Positions 42,765-53,410 of a stretch of DNA of 64,000 nt are shown one piece after another. A program made the translations under genes and the position numbers. The stretch's first letter is position 1; each line of letters begins with the position of its first letter. This stretch comes from Mycobacterium angelicum (GTDB lineage: Bacteria > Actinomycetota > Actinomycetes > Mycobacteriales > Mycobacteriaceae). The notes below the pieces were generated by a model, which saw only the letters and a program-made list of their open reading frames with translations, made no database searches and was not told where the DNA came from. Location: positions 114,843 through 178,842 of the forward strand of contig NZ_MVHE01000007.1 in assembly GCF_002086155.1 (NCBI RefSeq). Direction: 5' to 3'.

Positions 42765-44747
42765 CTAGCGACGGCGCCGCGACCGCAGGTAGTCGCCCAC
42801 CACCGCCGCACCCAGCCCGTCCAGATCGGGTTCCACCACACGGCCTTCCACGCGGCGGGCGACCTGGTCGATGAACCGGGCCAGGCCGGGGTCACTGCCC
42901 AGCCGGAAGATGGTGATTTGCGCACCCAGCCGGGCCATATCGTCGAACCCGCGCACGGTGTGGGCGATGGTGCGCGGATGCGGTGGGTAGTCGAAGAAGA
43001 CGGACGACCCGTCACCGCTGACGTCCTCCAGGTGGGCGGTGGGCTCACCGTCGGTGACGACCAGCACGACCGGTTGCGCGTTGGGGTGCCTGCGTAGGTG
43101 ACGCCCGGCGAGCGCCAGCGCGTGATGCAGGTTGGTGCCCTGTTCATAGACCCCCTCCAACCCGGTGAGCTCGGCGGCGGTCACCGTGCGGGCGTAGCGG
43201 CCAAAGGCGATGATTTGCAAGGCATCTGAGCGAAAACGCGTGCACACCAAGTGGTTGAGCGCGAGTGCGGTGCGCTTCATGGGCAGCCATCTGTTTTCCA
43301 TCACCATCGAGAACGAGGTGTCCACCAATAGCGCAACCGCGGCCTGAGTGCGGGTTTCGGTCTCGGAGACCTCGACGTCGTCCACGCTGATGCGGATGGC
43401 ATTGCGCGGGGCGCCGGTTCCGGCCTGCCGCAGCACGGCATTGGTCAGCGTACGCGGAATGTTCCAGGGCTCGGTGTCACCGAATTGCCAGGGCCGGGTC
43501 GCGCCGGTCAACTCGCCGGCGGCGCCGGCGCGCCGGTGATCGCGTTCGCCGCGGCGCCCGGAAAGTTGTTGGGCCACATCGCGTAACGCGGCCTCGCCGA
43601 GGCGGCGCATGGCCTTTGGCGAAAGTCGCCACTGGCCGTCGGAACCGCGGTCCAGGAAACCCTGATTGACCAGTGCGCGTTCTAGCTCGTTGAGCGTGCG
43701 CGCGTCGATGGCCGCCTGGTCGCCGAGCTGACGGGCCAGCGCGTCGAGGTCGACGTCGTCCATGGTGGCGCCCGGATAGCTCTGCGACAGCTGCTCGGCC
43801 AGCTGCTCCAGCTCGGCGATATCGGCCAGCGCCTGGGTGCCCTCGCCCATTCCGAACGGGTTGTCGCCGGAGAAGCGCTGCGACCCGGTCCAATCCTCAC
43901 CCGGTCGCGCCGCTTGCAGGTGGGCGTCGAGGCGGCTAAGCGATTGCATCAACGCCGACGAGCCAAATGCCTGCTGCGCCAAGGCATCCAACTCGTCACG
44001 CTGTTCTTGGGACAGGCTGTTGCGGAACCGCTGCGCGGCGGCGGCCCGCTTGGCCAGCGAGTCCAGCAGCTCCTCGACATTGCGCGGGTTCTCCGGGAAG
44101 AACTCGCCGTGCTTGTCCATGAAATCTTGAAAGTCCTGCTGGGTGTCCTCGCCCCTGGCGTGCTTGTCCAGCAGGTCGTTGAGGTCGTTCAGCATGTCGT
44201 TGACGCGCTGGCGGTCCTCGTCGGTGGCGCCCTGCAGCGCCTCTTTCATCCCGGCGAACCGCTGGTCGAGCATCTCGCGACCGAGCAAATCCTTTATCTG
44301 CTCATACTTTTCGCGGGCCTCGCCGCTGCGCCAGTTGTAGTCGGACAGTTCCTGAACGGCCTTGGCCGGCGACGGCGGGAGCGACTCCAGCTGCAGCTCG
44401 TTGAAGCGGGCGTCGTCGTCCAGGGCGCGCGCCAGCTCCTTGCGTTCGGCCAGCACCGCCTCGTCGAGCAGCTTCTTGATCTCCTGTAGCGTGCCGTCTA
44501 AGTTGTTGCGGCGCAACAACTCTCGCCTTTTACGGTTGGCTTCGGCGGCCAGCCGGTCAGCGCCCGGCATGTTGCGGGTGCCGCGGCGCAGCAACTCCGA
44601 CAGCGCGCGGCGCGGCGAGGTGCCGGCCATGACGTCCTGGCCGATCTGTTCAAGCGCCTCGCGCAGATCCACCGGCGGAGCCAGCGGATCGGGTCCGCCG
44701 GTGTACGCCGAGTATCGCGTCGAGTGCCCCCCAGAAGGTTTAGCCAT
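42765..44747 (-). CDS. von Willebrand factor A domain protein (Rv0959 homologue)
   Basis: 660 residues from the ATG at 44747 (MAKPSGGHSTRYSAYTGGPD), which overlaps the MoxR-type ATPase gene by eight bases. The first two thirds are helical and highly charged. The C-terminal vWA domain has the metal-ion site DTSFSMVMENRW, with TDGEPTAH as the later acidic part. MoxR ATPase plus vWA protein pairs act as chaperone-like machines that insert metals or remodel complexes. Client unknown. Confidence 0.88.
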   Translation of the reverse strand: MAKPSGGHSTRYSAYTGGPDPLAPPVDLREALEQIGQDVMAGTSPRRALSELLRRGTRNMPGADRLAAEANRKRRELLRRNNLDGTLQEIKKLLDEAVLAERKELARALDDDARFNELQLESLPPSPAKAVQELSDYNWRSGEAREKYEQIKDLLGREMLDQRFAGMKEALQGATDEDRQRVNDMLNDLNDLLDKHARGEDTQQDFQDFMDKHGEFFPENPRNVEELLDSLAKRAAAAQRFRNSLSQEQRDELDALAQQAFGSSALMQSLSRLDAHLQAARPGEDWTGSQRFSGDNPFGMGEGTQALADIAELEQLAEQLSQSYPGATMDDVDLDALARQLGDQAAIDARTLNELERALVNQGFLDRGSDGQWRLSPKAMRRLGEAALRDVAQQLSGRRGERDHRRAGAAGELTGATRPWQFGDTEPWNIPRTLTNAVLRQAGTGAPRNAIRISVDDVEVSETETRTQAAVALLVDTSFSMVMENRWLPMKRTALALNHLVCTRFRSDALQIIAFGRYARTVTAAELTGLEGVYEQGTNLHHALALAGRHLRRHPNAQPVVLVVTDGEPTAHLEDVSGDGSSVFFDYPPHPRTIAHTVRGFDDMARLGAQITIFRLGSDPGLARFIDQVARRVEGRVVEPDLDGLGAAVVGDYLRSRRRR

Positions 44748-46125
44748 AGACCGTTTGGCCCTCCCCGGACACCTTGTCGATGCGCTTGGCCAGATACAAG
44801 GCTTCCAGCGCGAGCTCCAACGCGGCGGCGCGCTCTCCCTCGGATTCGGCATTCAGCTTGCGCGCGATCTTGTCCACCACGGATAGCCCCGGAACCGCGG
44901 CCAGCACATCCTTGGCCGACACCCGCTCACCCGTCGTCACCGCGGAGCCACCCTCGACGGCGGCCACCAGGGAGCCGACGTCGATGCCGCCGAGCACCCG
45001 GGACGCCGTATCGGCGGTGGCGCGGCGCAGCAGGTGCTCGAGCACCGCCTGTTCGCGGCCTTCCTCACCGGACTCGAATTCCAGCTTGCCGCGCAGCACG
45101 TCGATCACGGTGCCCAGATCGACGACCCGCGCCACCGGGTCGGTCTCCCCCAGCACCGCGCCACGGTGCCGGGCCGCCGCCGCGACCGTCTCGGCCGCCG
45201 CGATGGCGAACCGCGCCGAAACACCGGAGCGCTGATCGACCGAATGAGACTCCCGCAAGTAGCGGGCGAACCGGGCGATCACCTGCATCAGGTAATCGGG
45301 AAGCTGAGCACTCAAATGCGCTTCTTGGACTATGACGCCGACTTCCGCCTCCAGCTCGAGTGGGTAGTGGGTGCGGATCTCGGCGCCGAAGCGGTCTTTG
45401 AGCGGAGTGATGATGCGACCGCGGTTGGTGTAGTCCTCGGGGTTGGCGCTGGCCACTACCAGGACGTCCAGCGGCAGCCGCAAGGTGTAGCCGCGGACCT
45501 GGATGTCGCGCTCTTCCATGACGTTGAGCATCGACACCTGAATACGTTCGGCCAGGTCGGGAAGTTCGTTGACCGCGACGATGCCGCGGTGGGCTCGTGG
45601 GATCAGCCCGTAGGCGATGGTCTCGGGGTCGCCGAGGCTGCGTCCCTCGGCGACCTTGATCGGGTCGATGTCGCCGACCAGGTCGGCGACACTGGTGTCG
45701 GGAGTGGCCAGCTTCTCGGTGTAGCGCTCGCCGCGGTGCTTCCACGACACCGGCAGGTCGTCTTGCAACTGGGCCGCGCGCCGGATCCACTCCGGCGTGA
45801 TCGGGGTGTAGGGATGCTCACCCAATTCGGATCCGTCGATCACGGGAGTCCACTCGTCGAGCAGTCCGGTCAATGCCCGCAGCAGTCGCGTCTTGCCCTG
45901 CCCGCGTTCGCCGAGCAGCACGAAGTCATGGCCTGCGATCAACGCCCGTTCCAGCTGAGGGATCACGGTGTCGTCGAAGCCCAGGATGCCCGGCCAAACA
46001 TCGTCACCTTCGGCCAAGGCCGTCAGCAGATTTTCCCGGATTTCCTGTTTGACCCCCCGTTCACGATGACCAGAGGCGCGCAGCTCGCCGACGGTTCGGG
46101 GCAGGTTGCTCGGTGCAGTCACCAC
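44740..46125 (-). CDS. MoxR-family AAA+ ATPase, magnesium chelatase-like (Rv0958 homologue)
   Basis: 461 residues. Walker A is LLGERGQGKTRLLRAL and Walker B lies near GIVAVNELPDLAERIQ. The ELP-D-L and VVASANPEDYTNRGRIITPLKDRFGAEI segments (sensor 1 and pore region) are typical of MoxR/BchI ATPases. It works with the vWA protein encoded next, with which it overlaps. Despite the database name, there is no sign of chlorophyll or cobalamin chelatase genes nearby. Confidence 0.9.
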   Translation of the reverse strand: MVTAPSNLPRTVGELRASGHRERGVKQEIRENLLTALAEGDDVWPGILGFDDTVIPQLERALIAGHDFVLLGERGQGKTRLLRALTGLLDEWTPVIDGSELGEHPYTPITPEWIRRAAQLQDDLPVSWKHRGERYTEKLATPDTSVADLVGDIDPIKVAEGRSLGDPETIAYGLIPRAHRGIVAVNELPDLAERIQVSMLNVMEERDIQVRGYTLRLPLDVLVVASANPEDYTNRGRIITPLKDRFGAEIRTHYPLELEAEVGVIVQEAHLSAQLPDYLMQVIARFARYLRESHSVDQRSGVSARFAIAAAETVAAAARHRGAVLGETDPVARVVDLGTVIDVLRGKLEFESGEEGREQAVLEHLLRRATADTASRVLGGIDVGSLVAAVEGGSAVTTGERVSAKDVLAAVPGLSVVDKIARKLNAESEGERAAALELALEALYLAKRIDKVSGEGQTVYG

Positions 46126-46161
46126 TCCACGCTACGACGCCGCCATTCGTCTGGCGACGAG

Positions 46162-46210
46162 AGTGAATTTCGCGACGGACTTTCCCGCGTGTCGCGTCGG
46201 TAATTTCACT
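46162..46210. terminator. Imperfect hairpin between purH and the MoxR-type gene
   Basis: AGTGAATTT (46162-46170) and AATTTCACT (46202-46210) pair with one bulge, and CGCGAC / GTCGCG blocks inside extend the stem. It begins 7 bases after the purH stop (purH reads from higher to lower coordinates), so it could end purN-purH transcription before the next gene. There is no clear T-run. Confidence 0.45.
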
Positions 46211-46216
46211 GTCGGC

Positions 46217-47782
46217 TTAGTGCGCGAAGTGACGAGCGCCCGTTAGGTAGAGGGTGATCCCGGCTTTGGTGGCCGCGGCCGTTACCTCGTCGTCGCGGAC
46301 GGAGCCGCCGGGGTGCACGATCGCCTTGACCCCGCCGGCGGTGAGCGTCTCTAGGCCGTCGGGGAACGGGAAGAACGCATCGGAGGCAGCGACGGCACCC
46401 TTGACCCGATCGCCGCCGCGTTCGACGGCCAGCCGGGCGGCGTCGACCCGGTTGACCTGACCCATGCCCACACCGATGGTGGCACCGTCGGCGACGATCA
46501 CGATGGCGTTCGACTTGACCGCGCGGCAGGCGCGCCACGCGAACACCAAGTCGGTCAGCGTGGCGGGATCGGCGGGCTCGCCGGTGGCCAGGGTCCAGTT
46601 CGCCGGGTTATCGCCGTGCGCGTCGAATTCATCGCGCTGCTGCATGAGCAGTCCGCCGCTGATCGGCTTGAGCTCGATGCCACCGGTCAGCGGCTCGGAT
46701 GCGACGAGAACCCGGATGTTCTTCTTGCGGGTCAATAGGTCGACGGCGCCCGGCGCATAAGCGGGGGCCACGATCACTTCGGTGAATATGGTGCCCACGT
46801 ACTCCGCCATCTCGACGCTGACCTCGGTATTGGCCGCGATCACGCCACCGTAGGCGCTCAGTGGATCGCAGTCGTGCGCCTTGCGATGGGCGTCGGCAAC
46901 CGAGACGTCGGAGATGGCGATGCCACAAGGGTTGGCGTGCTTGATGATTGCCACGCACGTCTGTTCGTGATCGAAGGCGGCTCGCCACGCCGCATCAGCG
47001 TCCTGAAAGTTGTTGTAGGACATCTCTTTTCCATGCAGCTGCTCGGCCTGCGCCAGGCCGGGCCAAGCGACCGGATCGGTGTAGAGCGCCGCCTGCTGAT
47101 GCGGGTTCTCGCCGTAGCGCAGCATCGCCGAGCGGCGCCAGTTGGCAGCGAACCACTGGGGAAAGGCCACCTCGGGATGCTCGGGCGCCAGCGTGGACTG
47201 CATCCAGCTCGCGACGGCGATGTCGTACTCCGCTGTGTGCTGAAACGCCAGGGCCGCCAGCCTTTTGCGCTCTGCGAGGGTAAATCCGCCGTCGCGCACC
47301 GCGGCCAGTACCCCGTCGTAGCCGCGCGGGTCGGTGACGACGGCGACGCTGGGGTGGTTCTTGGCTGCCGCGCGCACCATCGATGGGCCGCCGATGTCGA
47401 TCTGCTCGACGCATTCGTCGATGCCCGCGCCGGATTCGACGGTCTGGCTGAAGGGATACAGGTTGACCACGACGAGTTCGAACGCGGCGATTTTCAGCTG
47501 TTCGAGGGCAGCGGCATGTTCTGGCTTGCGCAGATCGGCCAGCAGCCCGGCATGAACGTGTGGATGCAATGTCTTGACCCGGCCGTCGAGGACCTCGGGG
47601 AAACCGGTGACCTCCTCCACGGGTGTCACTGGAATCCCTTGATTGGCAATGGTCTTCGCCGTTGATCCGGTGGAGACGATGTCGACGCCGGCTGCGGCTA
47701 GACCCTCGGCAAGCTCGACCAGGCCGGTCTTGTCGTACACGCTGATCAGCGCGCGCCGGATCGGCTTCTTGTCGATGCTCAT
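46217..47782 (-). CDS. purH: Bifunctional AICAR transformylase / IMP cyclohydrolase PurH (Rv0957 homologue)
   Basis: 521 residues. The N-terminal IMP cyclohydrolase domain begins [20 protein letters not shown], with [43 protein letters not shown]. The AICAR transformylase part has [22 protein letters not shown] and the final [10 protein letters not shown] segment. It catalyses the last two steps of purine synthesis. Coupled to purN by an ATGA overlap. Confidence 0.97.
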   Translation of the reverse strand: MSIDKKPIRRALISVYDKTGLVELAEGLAAAGVDIVSTGSTAKTIANQGIPVTPVEEVTGFPEVLDGRVKTLHPHVHAGLLADLRKPEHAAALEQLKIAAFELVVVNLYPFSQTVESGAGIDECVEQIDIGGPSMVRAAAKNHPSVAVVTDPRGYDGVLAAVRDGGFTLAERKRLAALAFQHTAEYDIAVASWMQSTLAPEHPEVAFPQWFAANWRRSAMLRYGENPHQQAALYTDPVAWPGLAQAEQLHGKEMSYNNFQDADAAWRAAFDHEQTCVAIIKHANPCGIAISDVSVADAHRKAHDCDPLSAYGGVIAANTEVSVEMAEYVGTIFTEVIVAPAYAPGAVDLLTRKKNIRVLVASEPLTGGIELKPISGGLLMQQRDEFDAHGDNPANWTLATGEPADPATLTDLVFAWRACRAVKSNAIVIVADGATIGVGMGQVNRVDAARLAVERGGDRVKGAVAASDAFFPFPDGLETLTAGGVKAIVHPGGSVRDDEVTAAATKAGITLYLTGARHFAH

Positions 47783-48408
47783 CCCAGGGTTGCCTTTCTT
47801 CCGACCAAGGTGAGGCCGCCAGAGGCCATCTGAGCGACCACGTCCACCAACATCCGGCGTTCGATGACCTTAATGCGTTCGTGCAATGTCGCCTCGTCGT
47901 CCCCGTCAAGTACTGGAACGGGCTGTTGCGCCAGTATCGGCCCGGTGTCGGTGCCGGCGTCTACCAGGTGCACGGTACAGCCGGTGACTTTGACACCGTA
48001 AGCCAGCGCGTCGGCCACACCGTGTGCTCCGGGGAACGCCGGCAGCAATGCCGGGTGGGTATTGACGACTCGGCCGTAGAAGCGTGAAAGGAACTGCGGT
48101 CCAAGGATTTTCATGAACCCCGCTGACACGATGAGATCGGGGTGGTGGTCCGCGGTGGCCGCGGTGACGGCGGCGTCCCAGGCGGCACGGTCCGGATGGT
48201 CTTTGAGCCGGGCGGTGAAAACCGGGATCTCGGCTTCGGCTGCGATTTCGACGGCCGGGCAGTCGCGATCCACCCCGACGGCGACGACGCGTGCCGGGTA
48301 GTCGCCGACGGCGGCGTTGAGCAATGACCTCAGCAGTGAACCGGTGCCGGATGCCAGTACCACTAGCCGCGCCGGTGCACTTGGGGGCACACGGAGCGGT
48401 TCCTGCAC
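47779..48408 (-). CDS. purN: Phosphoribosylglycinamide formyltransferase PurN (Rv0956 homologue)
   Basis: 209 residues. [14 protein letters not shown] is the phosphate-binding start; [16 protein letters not shown] and [22 protein letters not shown] hold the active-site Asn and His, and [17 protein letters not shown] the Asp. The third purine-synthesis step uses 10-formyl-THF. First gene of purN-purH. Confidence 0.96.
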   Translation of the reverse strand: MQEPLRVPPSAPARLVVLASGTGSLLRSLLNAAVGDYPARVVAVGVDRDCPAVEIAAEAEIPVFTARLKDHPDRAAWDAAVTAATADHHPDLIVSAGFMKILGPQFLSRFYGRVVNTHPALLPAFPGAHGVADALAYGVKVTGCTVHLVDAGTDTGPILAQQPVPVLDGDDEATLHERIKVIERRMLVDVVAQMASGGLTLVGRKATLG

Positions 48409-48494
48409 ACGGGCAGCCTAGTCGGGCGGCTTGCGGCGCCTTCGGGCGCGCCGAAACTGCATCCAGCGCTACCCCGCTCGGCGTGTCGTCGCGC

Positions 48495-49862
48495 TCAGCG
48501 CAGACTCGATGCCTCGGGGTCGTCGCCGGGGGACTCACCGGGGTCGTCTGGGGACTCGTCGTGGGACTCGTCGTCGGGGTCGGGGTGGGGCGGCGGTTCC
48601 TCACAGGGCGCTTCGTCCTCCTCGTCGAAGCGTCCGATGAGGGGCTCCTCGTCTTCTTCCGGCGGCGGTGCCGCCGGCGCGGGCTTGGGCTTGGGCCGTC
48701 GCGGCCGCCGCCTGATACCGCCCGTCATCACCAGCGTGAGCCAACCGATGACGGCGAACCAGAAGAACACACCGACCAACATGGCGCCCTCGGCCACCCC
48801 GACGTCGCCGAAGTTGCCCAGCTTGCCGCTTCCGCCGTAGCCGAGCAGCGCCATCACCAGCGCTCCCAGAGCCGCCGCGACCAGCAACTTGACCGTGGCG
48901 GGCAGCAGCGGCAGCGGGCGGCGCGCACACTGCTGCCCGACGGCCACACCAGAGGACGCGCCGACGATCAGCAAGGCGACCCACACCGGCCCGAGCGGCG
49001 GCGTGGGGGCTGCGGCCAGGATCGGCAGCGCCGGGATGTCGCCGCCGAAAACGGTGAACGAGCTGAACGTGGCCAGCCCGATATGCGCACTGGAGCCGAC
49101 CGCGACAGCCGACGCGCCGACGATGACGTTGGGCGCATACAGCAGCGACAGCACGGTGAGATTGAACTGGCCCCAGATCGAATCGGTGATCCCGTAAAGC
49201 TCTTGCATCGTCGCCCAGTGCACAACCAGCGATCCGGCCGTCACCAACCCGGATAGCCCGAGCAAGGCCAGCACTCCCGCCGCAGCCGCACGCACCGAAT
49301 CACCGAGCCAAGCCGGCAGCGGCGACACGGCCAGCGTCCGTCGGCCCACCCGGGACCACACCCCGATCGCCGCACCGATGGCGTGGACCACCAGCACACT
49401 GGTGAACGCGCGCAGCGCACTCGGTGTCTGCAGTTCGGTGAGGACCGAGGACGCATCGTGGATGACCGCCAGCGCGATCGCCGCCAGCAGCAGCGGTCCG
49501 CCCAGGGCCGAGGCAACCACCCAACGAATCACCAGCCACGAGGAATACGGCGAAGTGGCCCGCGCCGTAGTCCGCGCGGTACCCCACACCATCAACATGA
49601 CGGGCAGCAGCGGCAGCACGCCCAGCTCGCGGCCACCGATCGAGATCGGCACTTGATGCACGCCGAGCCAGATGCTTGCGATGGCGCCCAGTGCGCCGGT
49701 CATGTCGCTATTGGCGATCAGCAACTGCAGCAGCGTGACCGCGGCGATGACGACCAGCGCCACCACCGCGGGCGCGAAGGCGACCCTGACTAGGTCACGT
49801 GCCTGGCGAGCACCCGCTGACCGATCGTCCTCGCTTCTTGACACCCTTATCACTCGTGGCAC
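48495..49862 (-). CDS. perM: Integral membrane protein PerM, DUF6350 (Rv0955 homologue)
   Basis: 455 residues (as in M. tuberculosis). About ten to twelve membrane helices span residues 28-380. The C-terminal tail of about 70 residues is very acidic and proline-rich. PerM supports cell division at low magnesium and persistence in mice, through stabilising the divisome protein FtsB. Start choice is open: GTG at 49862, or in-frame GTGs at 49853 and 49844. It follows the Rv0954 homologue by 24 bases, and that protein is also reported in the divisome. Confidence 0.92.
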   Translation of the reverse strand: MPRVIRVSRSEDDRSAGARQARDLVRVAFAPAVVALVVIAAVTLLQLLIANSDMTGALGAIASIWLGVHQVPISIGGRELGVLPLLPVMLMVWGTARTTARATSPYSSWLVIRWVVASALGGPLLLAAIALAVIHDASSVLTELQTPSALRAFTSVLVVHAIGAAIGVWSRVGRRTLAVSPLPAWLGDSVRAAAAGVLALLGLSGLVTAGSLVVHWATMQELYGITDSIWGQFNLTVLSLLYAPNVIVGASAVAVGSSAHIGLATFSSFTVFGGDIPALPILAAAPTPPLGPVWVALLIVGASSGVAVGQQCARRPLPLLPATVKLLVAAALGALVMALLGYGGSGKLGNFGDVGVAEGAMLVGVFFWFAVIGWLTLVMTGGIRRRPRRPKPKPAPAAPPPEEDEEPLIGRFDEEDEAPCEEPPPHPDPDDESHDESPDDPGESPGDDPEASSLR

Positions 49863-49886
49863 ACGGGCCGGCGCGAGGGCGCCCGG

Positions 49887-50759
49887 TTAAACCGGCGCCG
49901 GACCAGACGACGACTGCTGGCCCTGGCCGTACGACTGCTGCTGGCCCCCAGCGGGGTTGTTGGAGTAGTTGACCGGAGCCGAGCCGGCCTGAGAACCGGT
50001 TCCCGCGCTGACCGGAGGCGGCGGGCCGAAGCTCGGGAAGCCGGTGGGCGGTGTCGACGGGCTCTGGTGCACGGCCTGCGTCGGCGTCTGCGAAGGCGAC
50101 TGGGCGCTGAATCCGCCGCTCGACGGGTTCGGGTTGGACGAGTAACCGCCGAACTGCTGCGGGTTGTGCGCGGACTGCTGCGGACCCGGCTGACCGTAGT
50201 AGCCGCCCGGCTGGCCGCCGCCGTACTGGCCGTACTGCCCGTATTGGCCGTACTGGCCGTAGGGCTCGAACTTGGGCCGCGGCGCCGGCGGAGTGATCAC
50301 CCCGGCGTCCAGCAGTAGCGCGCCGACGGCCGCTACGGTCTGTAGAACGCTGAAGATCAGGACGATCCACAACGCCCAGCCGAACGAAAGGGCGCTGGGC
50401 TTGTTGACCGTCGCCGAAACGACCAGCAGCAGACCGAGCACCGAGAGCACCGCAACCACCGCCACGTAGCTCTTGGCCTTGGGCAGCACACCGACGCCGG
50501 CGAGCAGGGCGGCCAGCAGCGCCGCGCTTACCGCCAGCCCAGCGTCGCCCGACACGGTGCCGCCGCCGGAACCCAGATCGGAGCTGATGGTGAACAGCGG
50601 GCCGAAGCTGGCGAGATACGCGGCCAGCCCGAGGGCGGCCACCGCAATGCTGAGGTACAGCGGAAGCTTGCTCTGCGCGTCACCAGGAGTGGCGCCGCCA
50701 TACGACCCGCCGGGCTGCTGCGCAGGCGGATATCCGGGGCTGCCGGTCGAGTAGGTCAT
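49887..50759 (-). CDS. Membrane protein with Gly/Tyr/Gln-rich tail, DUF5336 (Rv0954 homologue)
   Basis: 290 residues. Four membrane helices lie between about residues 33 and 155. The C-terminal half is low-complexity and probably cytoplasmic, with four repeated G-Q-Y units ([14 protein letters not shown]) and many Ser, Gln and Asn. It resembles the mycobacterial 34-kDa antigen family. In M. tuberculosis Rv0954 has been reported in the cell-division complex; adjacency to perM supports that. Confidence 0.88.
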   Translation of the reverse strand: MTYSTGSPGYPPAQQPGGSYGGATPGDAQSKLPLYLSIAVAALGLAAYLASFGPLFTISSDLGSGGGTVSGDAGLAVSAALLAALLAGVGVLPKAKSYVAVVAVLSVLGLLLVVSATVNKPSALSFGWALWIVLIFSVLQTVAAVGALLLDAGVITPPAPRPKFEPYGQYGQYGQYGQYGGGQPGGYYGQPGPQQSAHNPQQFGGYSSNPNPSSGGFSAQSPSQTPTQAVHQSPSTPPTGFPSFGPPPPVSAGTGSQAGSAPVNYSNNPAGGQQQSYGQGQQSSSGPAPV

Positions 50760-50908
50760 GGCTCCTCCTGATTACTTCCGGTTGCATTCCGGTGCGCGAC
50801 TCGATCAACCACGCTAGCGCACGTTCTGCTGGTCGCGCCGGGCCGACCTGCTCGTCGGCCGATCGGGCCGCTTGCTCATCGCAGGTAGAACACGTTCTAA
50901 TTCGGTGC

Positions 50909-51757
50909 ATGGATTACGGGCTTGTACTTTTCACCAGCGATCGCGGCATTGCCCCGGCCCCGGCCGCAAAGCTGGCCGACGACCACGGTTTTCAGACGTT
51001 CTACGTGCCTGAACACACCCACATCCCGATCAAGCGGGAGGCTGCCCATCCCACCACGGGTGACGCGTCGCTGCCTGACGACCGCTACATGCGCACGCTG
51101 GACCCGTGGGTGAGTCTGGGCGCCGCGGCCGCGGTGACGTCTCGGGTCCGGTTGTCCACCGCGGTGGCGCTGCCGGTCGAGCATGATCCGATCACGCTGG
51201 CCAAAAGCATTGCCACGCTGGATCATCTGTCCGGCGGCCGGGTCAGCCTCGGCGTCGGCTTCGGCTGGAATACCGACGAGCTCGCCGATCACGGCGTGCC
51301 GGCCGGGCGTCGCCGCACCATGCTGCGCGAGTACCTGGAAGCCATGCGCGCGTTGTGGACTGACGAGGAGGCGTCCTTCGACGGCGAGTTCGTCAAGTTC
51401 GGTCCCAGTTGGGCGTGGCCCAAGCCGGTGCAGTCACACATTCCGGTGCTGGTCGGCGCGGCCGGCACGGAAAAGAACTTCAAGTGGATCGCGCGCAGCG
51501 CCGACGGCTGGATCACCACGCCCCGCGACTTCGACATCGACGAGCCGGTGAAGTTGCTGCAGGACACCTGGGCGGCGGCCGGCCGCGACGGCGCTCCACA
51601 GATCGTTGCCCTGGACTTCAAGCCGGTGCCCGAGAAGCTGGCGCGGTGGGCCGAGCTCGGGGTTACCGAAGTGCTGTTCGGACTGCCGGATCGAACCGAG
51701 GCTGAGATCGCCGCGTATGTGGAGCGGCTGGCCGGCAAACTCGCCGCGATGGTCTAG
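50909..51757 (+). CDS. LLM-class F420-dependent oxidoreductase (Rv0953c homologue)
   Basis: 282 residues from ATG at 50909 (MDYGLVLFTSDRGIAPAPAA). Luciferase-like barrel with HTHIPIKREAA, LDHLSGGRVSLGVGFGWNTDEL and the PVLVGAAGTEKNFKWIARSADGW block shared by F420-binding members. It would reduce an unknown substrate with F420H2. The frame is open upstream to 50792 without family similarity. The stop overlaps the convergent thiolase-like gene. Confidence 0.88.
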   Translation: MDYGLVLFTSDRGIAPAPAAKLADDHGFQTFYVPEHTHIPIKREAAHPTTGDASLPDDRYMRTLDPWVSLGAAAAVTSRVRLSTAVALPVEHDPITLAKSIATLDHLSGGRVSLGVGFGWNTDELADHGVPAGRRRTMLREYLEAMRALWTDEEASFDGEFVKFGPSWAWPKPVQSHIPVLVGAAGTEKNFKWIARSADGWITTPRDFDIDEPVKLLQDTWAAAGRDGAPQIVALDFKPVPEKLARWAELGVTEVLFGLPDRTEAEIAAYVERLAGKLAAMV

Positions 51758-53280
51758 CGGGGAAAGCAGCGGTTTCCGTAGTCGAAGGAGCGCACCCGCA
51801 CGTCGGTGCCCAGCGGGTCGCCGTCGGTCAGCAATGCGATCAGGCCGTCGTCTTCGGTCGTCGCCAAGAACCGGCTGTCGTCGCTGTCCAGCCGGCCGAT
51901 GATGATGCCGGTGGGCCTGCCGTTGTCGCGTCGGACGGTGTAGGTCTCGATAGTCCCGGGGCCCTCGGCGCGCTCGGTCACCGCGGCAATGGCGGCGCTG
52001 TCGAGCTGAGCCTGTAGTTGCGCGCTGCGGTCCGGCTGCCATTGCGCCGGACTCGTGGAGTACACCCCGACCGAATACTTGCTCATGATTCCGCCGTTAG
52101 CCCCTACCAAGCCGAATGAGCCTGGGGCGCTTCGCATTCGGGCCACGGTCTCGGCCACGCCGTGCATCGAGTAGTTGTTGCCGGCGCCACCGAAGAACGG
52201 CAGGCCACCGGTCAAGGTCAGGCCGCGCGGATCGTCGGGCGCGATGCCAAGGCCGTCACAGATGTTGAACACCGGCACCGGGAAGCAGCTGTAGAGATCG
52301 AACGTCGCGACGTCGTCGGCGCCGATGCCGGCCACCTCCAGCGCCTCGCGCGTCGCCATGACGGCCGACGGGGCGTGGCCCAGATCCGGGCGCTCCAACA
52401 GACTCTGCTCGGTCAGATCGGCGTGCCCGCGCAAGTAGACCCACTTCTCCTCGGGCACACCCCGCCGGCGCGCCGCCTCGACCGACATCAGCAGCGCGGC
52501 CGCACCTTGGTTCACCTGATCGCGGGCAACCAAGAGCCGCGGGTAGGGCTCGGAGATCATCCGGTTGCTCTCGGTCACGGTGATCAGTTCGTCGACGCTG
52601 CGTTCGACGGGCGCGGCGGCAAACGGATTGGCGGCGGCCACCTTGGTGAACGGCGCGAACAGTTCGCCCATCCGGCGCCGATACTCGGCCGGGCCCAAAC
52701 CGGTTCTGGCCCGTCGCGCATTTTCCAGCAACGCGTACTGCGTGGGCACATCGATCAGACCGTGAACGACGGTGTAGCGCGAGATGAGTCCGTCGATGCC
52801 CTGCCCGCGGTCTTCCAGGTCACCGTCGACGGTTTCGGTGAAGTCGGGCTTCGCCTCGGCTCGCGCGAAATGCCGCAGGGTCGACGTCGCATCGGAGCCG
52901 AAGATCAGGGCGGCCTCGCAGCGGCCGCCGGCGATCTCGGCGGCCAGCTCGTTGATCAAGTGCTGCGGCCCCTGACCGCCGACGATCTCTAAGATCGCGC
53001 GAGTTGGGTTGGCGCCCAACCGGTTTGCCACCGAGCGCGGATAGTTGTTGGACCGCCCCAACGGCGCCGTCGCCACCGGACCCGAGATCTCGAATTGCCT
53101 CACTCCGGCCACCGTGTCGATGGCCGCGGCCACCGCGGCACCACCGCAATCGTCGACGGCGGCCTGGGCAGCGGCCGCGGCCAGCTCGACCGGTGACATG
53201 GCCCGGTACTCGCCGTCATCGATGCGCTCGGCGGCCTGACCGACACCGACGACGACCGGCGTCCGGGGATCCAGCTTCAT
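51754..53280 (-). CDS. Thiolase-like protein without the usual catalytic cysteine
   Basis: 508 residues of the SCP2-thiolase-like group. [14 protein letters not shown] starts the fold, VAGVRQF and [20 protein letters not shown] are family blocks, and [22 protein letters not shown] holds a candidate His. Where thiolases have the nucleophilic Cys (C-x-S-G), this protein has [13 protein letters not shown], so it cannot be a standard thiolase. A C-terminal OB-like domain (about 405-500) follows. M. tuberculosis has no gene at this place; Rv1867 is a relative in style. Possibly an acyl-CoA binding or aldol lyase partner. Confidence 0.78.
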   Translation of the reverse strand: MKLDPRTPVVVGVGQAAERIDDGEYRAMSPVELAAAAAQAAVDDCGGAAVAAAIDTVAGVRQFEISGPVATAPLGRSNNYPRSVANRLGANPTRAILEIVGGQGPQHLINELAAEIAGGRCEAALIFGSDATSTLRHFARAEAKPDFTETVDGDLEDRGQGIDGLISRYTVVHGLIDVPTQYALLENARRARTGLGPAEYRRRMGELFAPFTKVAAANPFAAAPVERSVDELITVTESNRMISEPYPRLLVARDQVNQGAAALLMSVEAARRRGVPEEKWVYLRGHADLTEQSLLERPDLGHAPSAVMATREALEVAGIGADDVATFDLYSCFPVPVFNICDGLGIAPDDPRGLTLTGGLPFFGGAGNNYSMHGVAETVARMRSAPGSFGLVGANGGIMSKYSVGVYSTSPAQWQPDRSAQLQAQLDSAAIAAVTERAEGPGTIETYTVRRDNGRPTGIIIGRLDSDDSRFLATTEDDGLIALLTDGDPLGTDVRVRSFDYGNRCFPR

Positions 53281-53410
53281 CGCCCAACTATCTAACGTGC
53301 GTTGCCTCAGTTACGAACCAGGGCTGGCTCGTCGAGAAATCCTTGGCAAGCAGGGAATGTCCGGCGCCGAATCCTCTTACGATGAAAACCTCACGCGGAG
53401 GTGGTGGCTG

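Noticed and set aside
44740..46125. Magnesium chelatase of chlorophyll or cobaltochelatase of B12 synthesis
   Set aside because: The MoxR-type ATPase with a vWA partner has no CobN/BchH-like large subunit nearby; the general MoxR-vWA function fits better.
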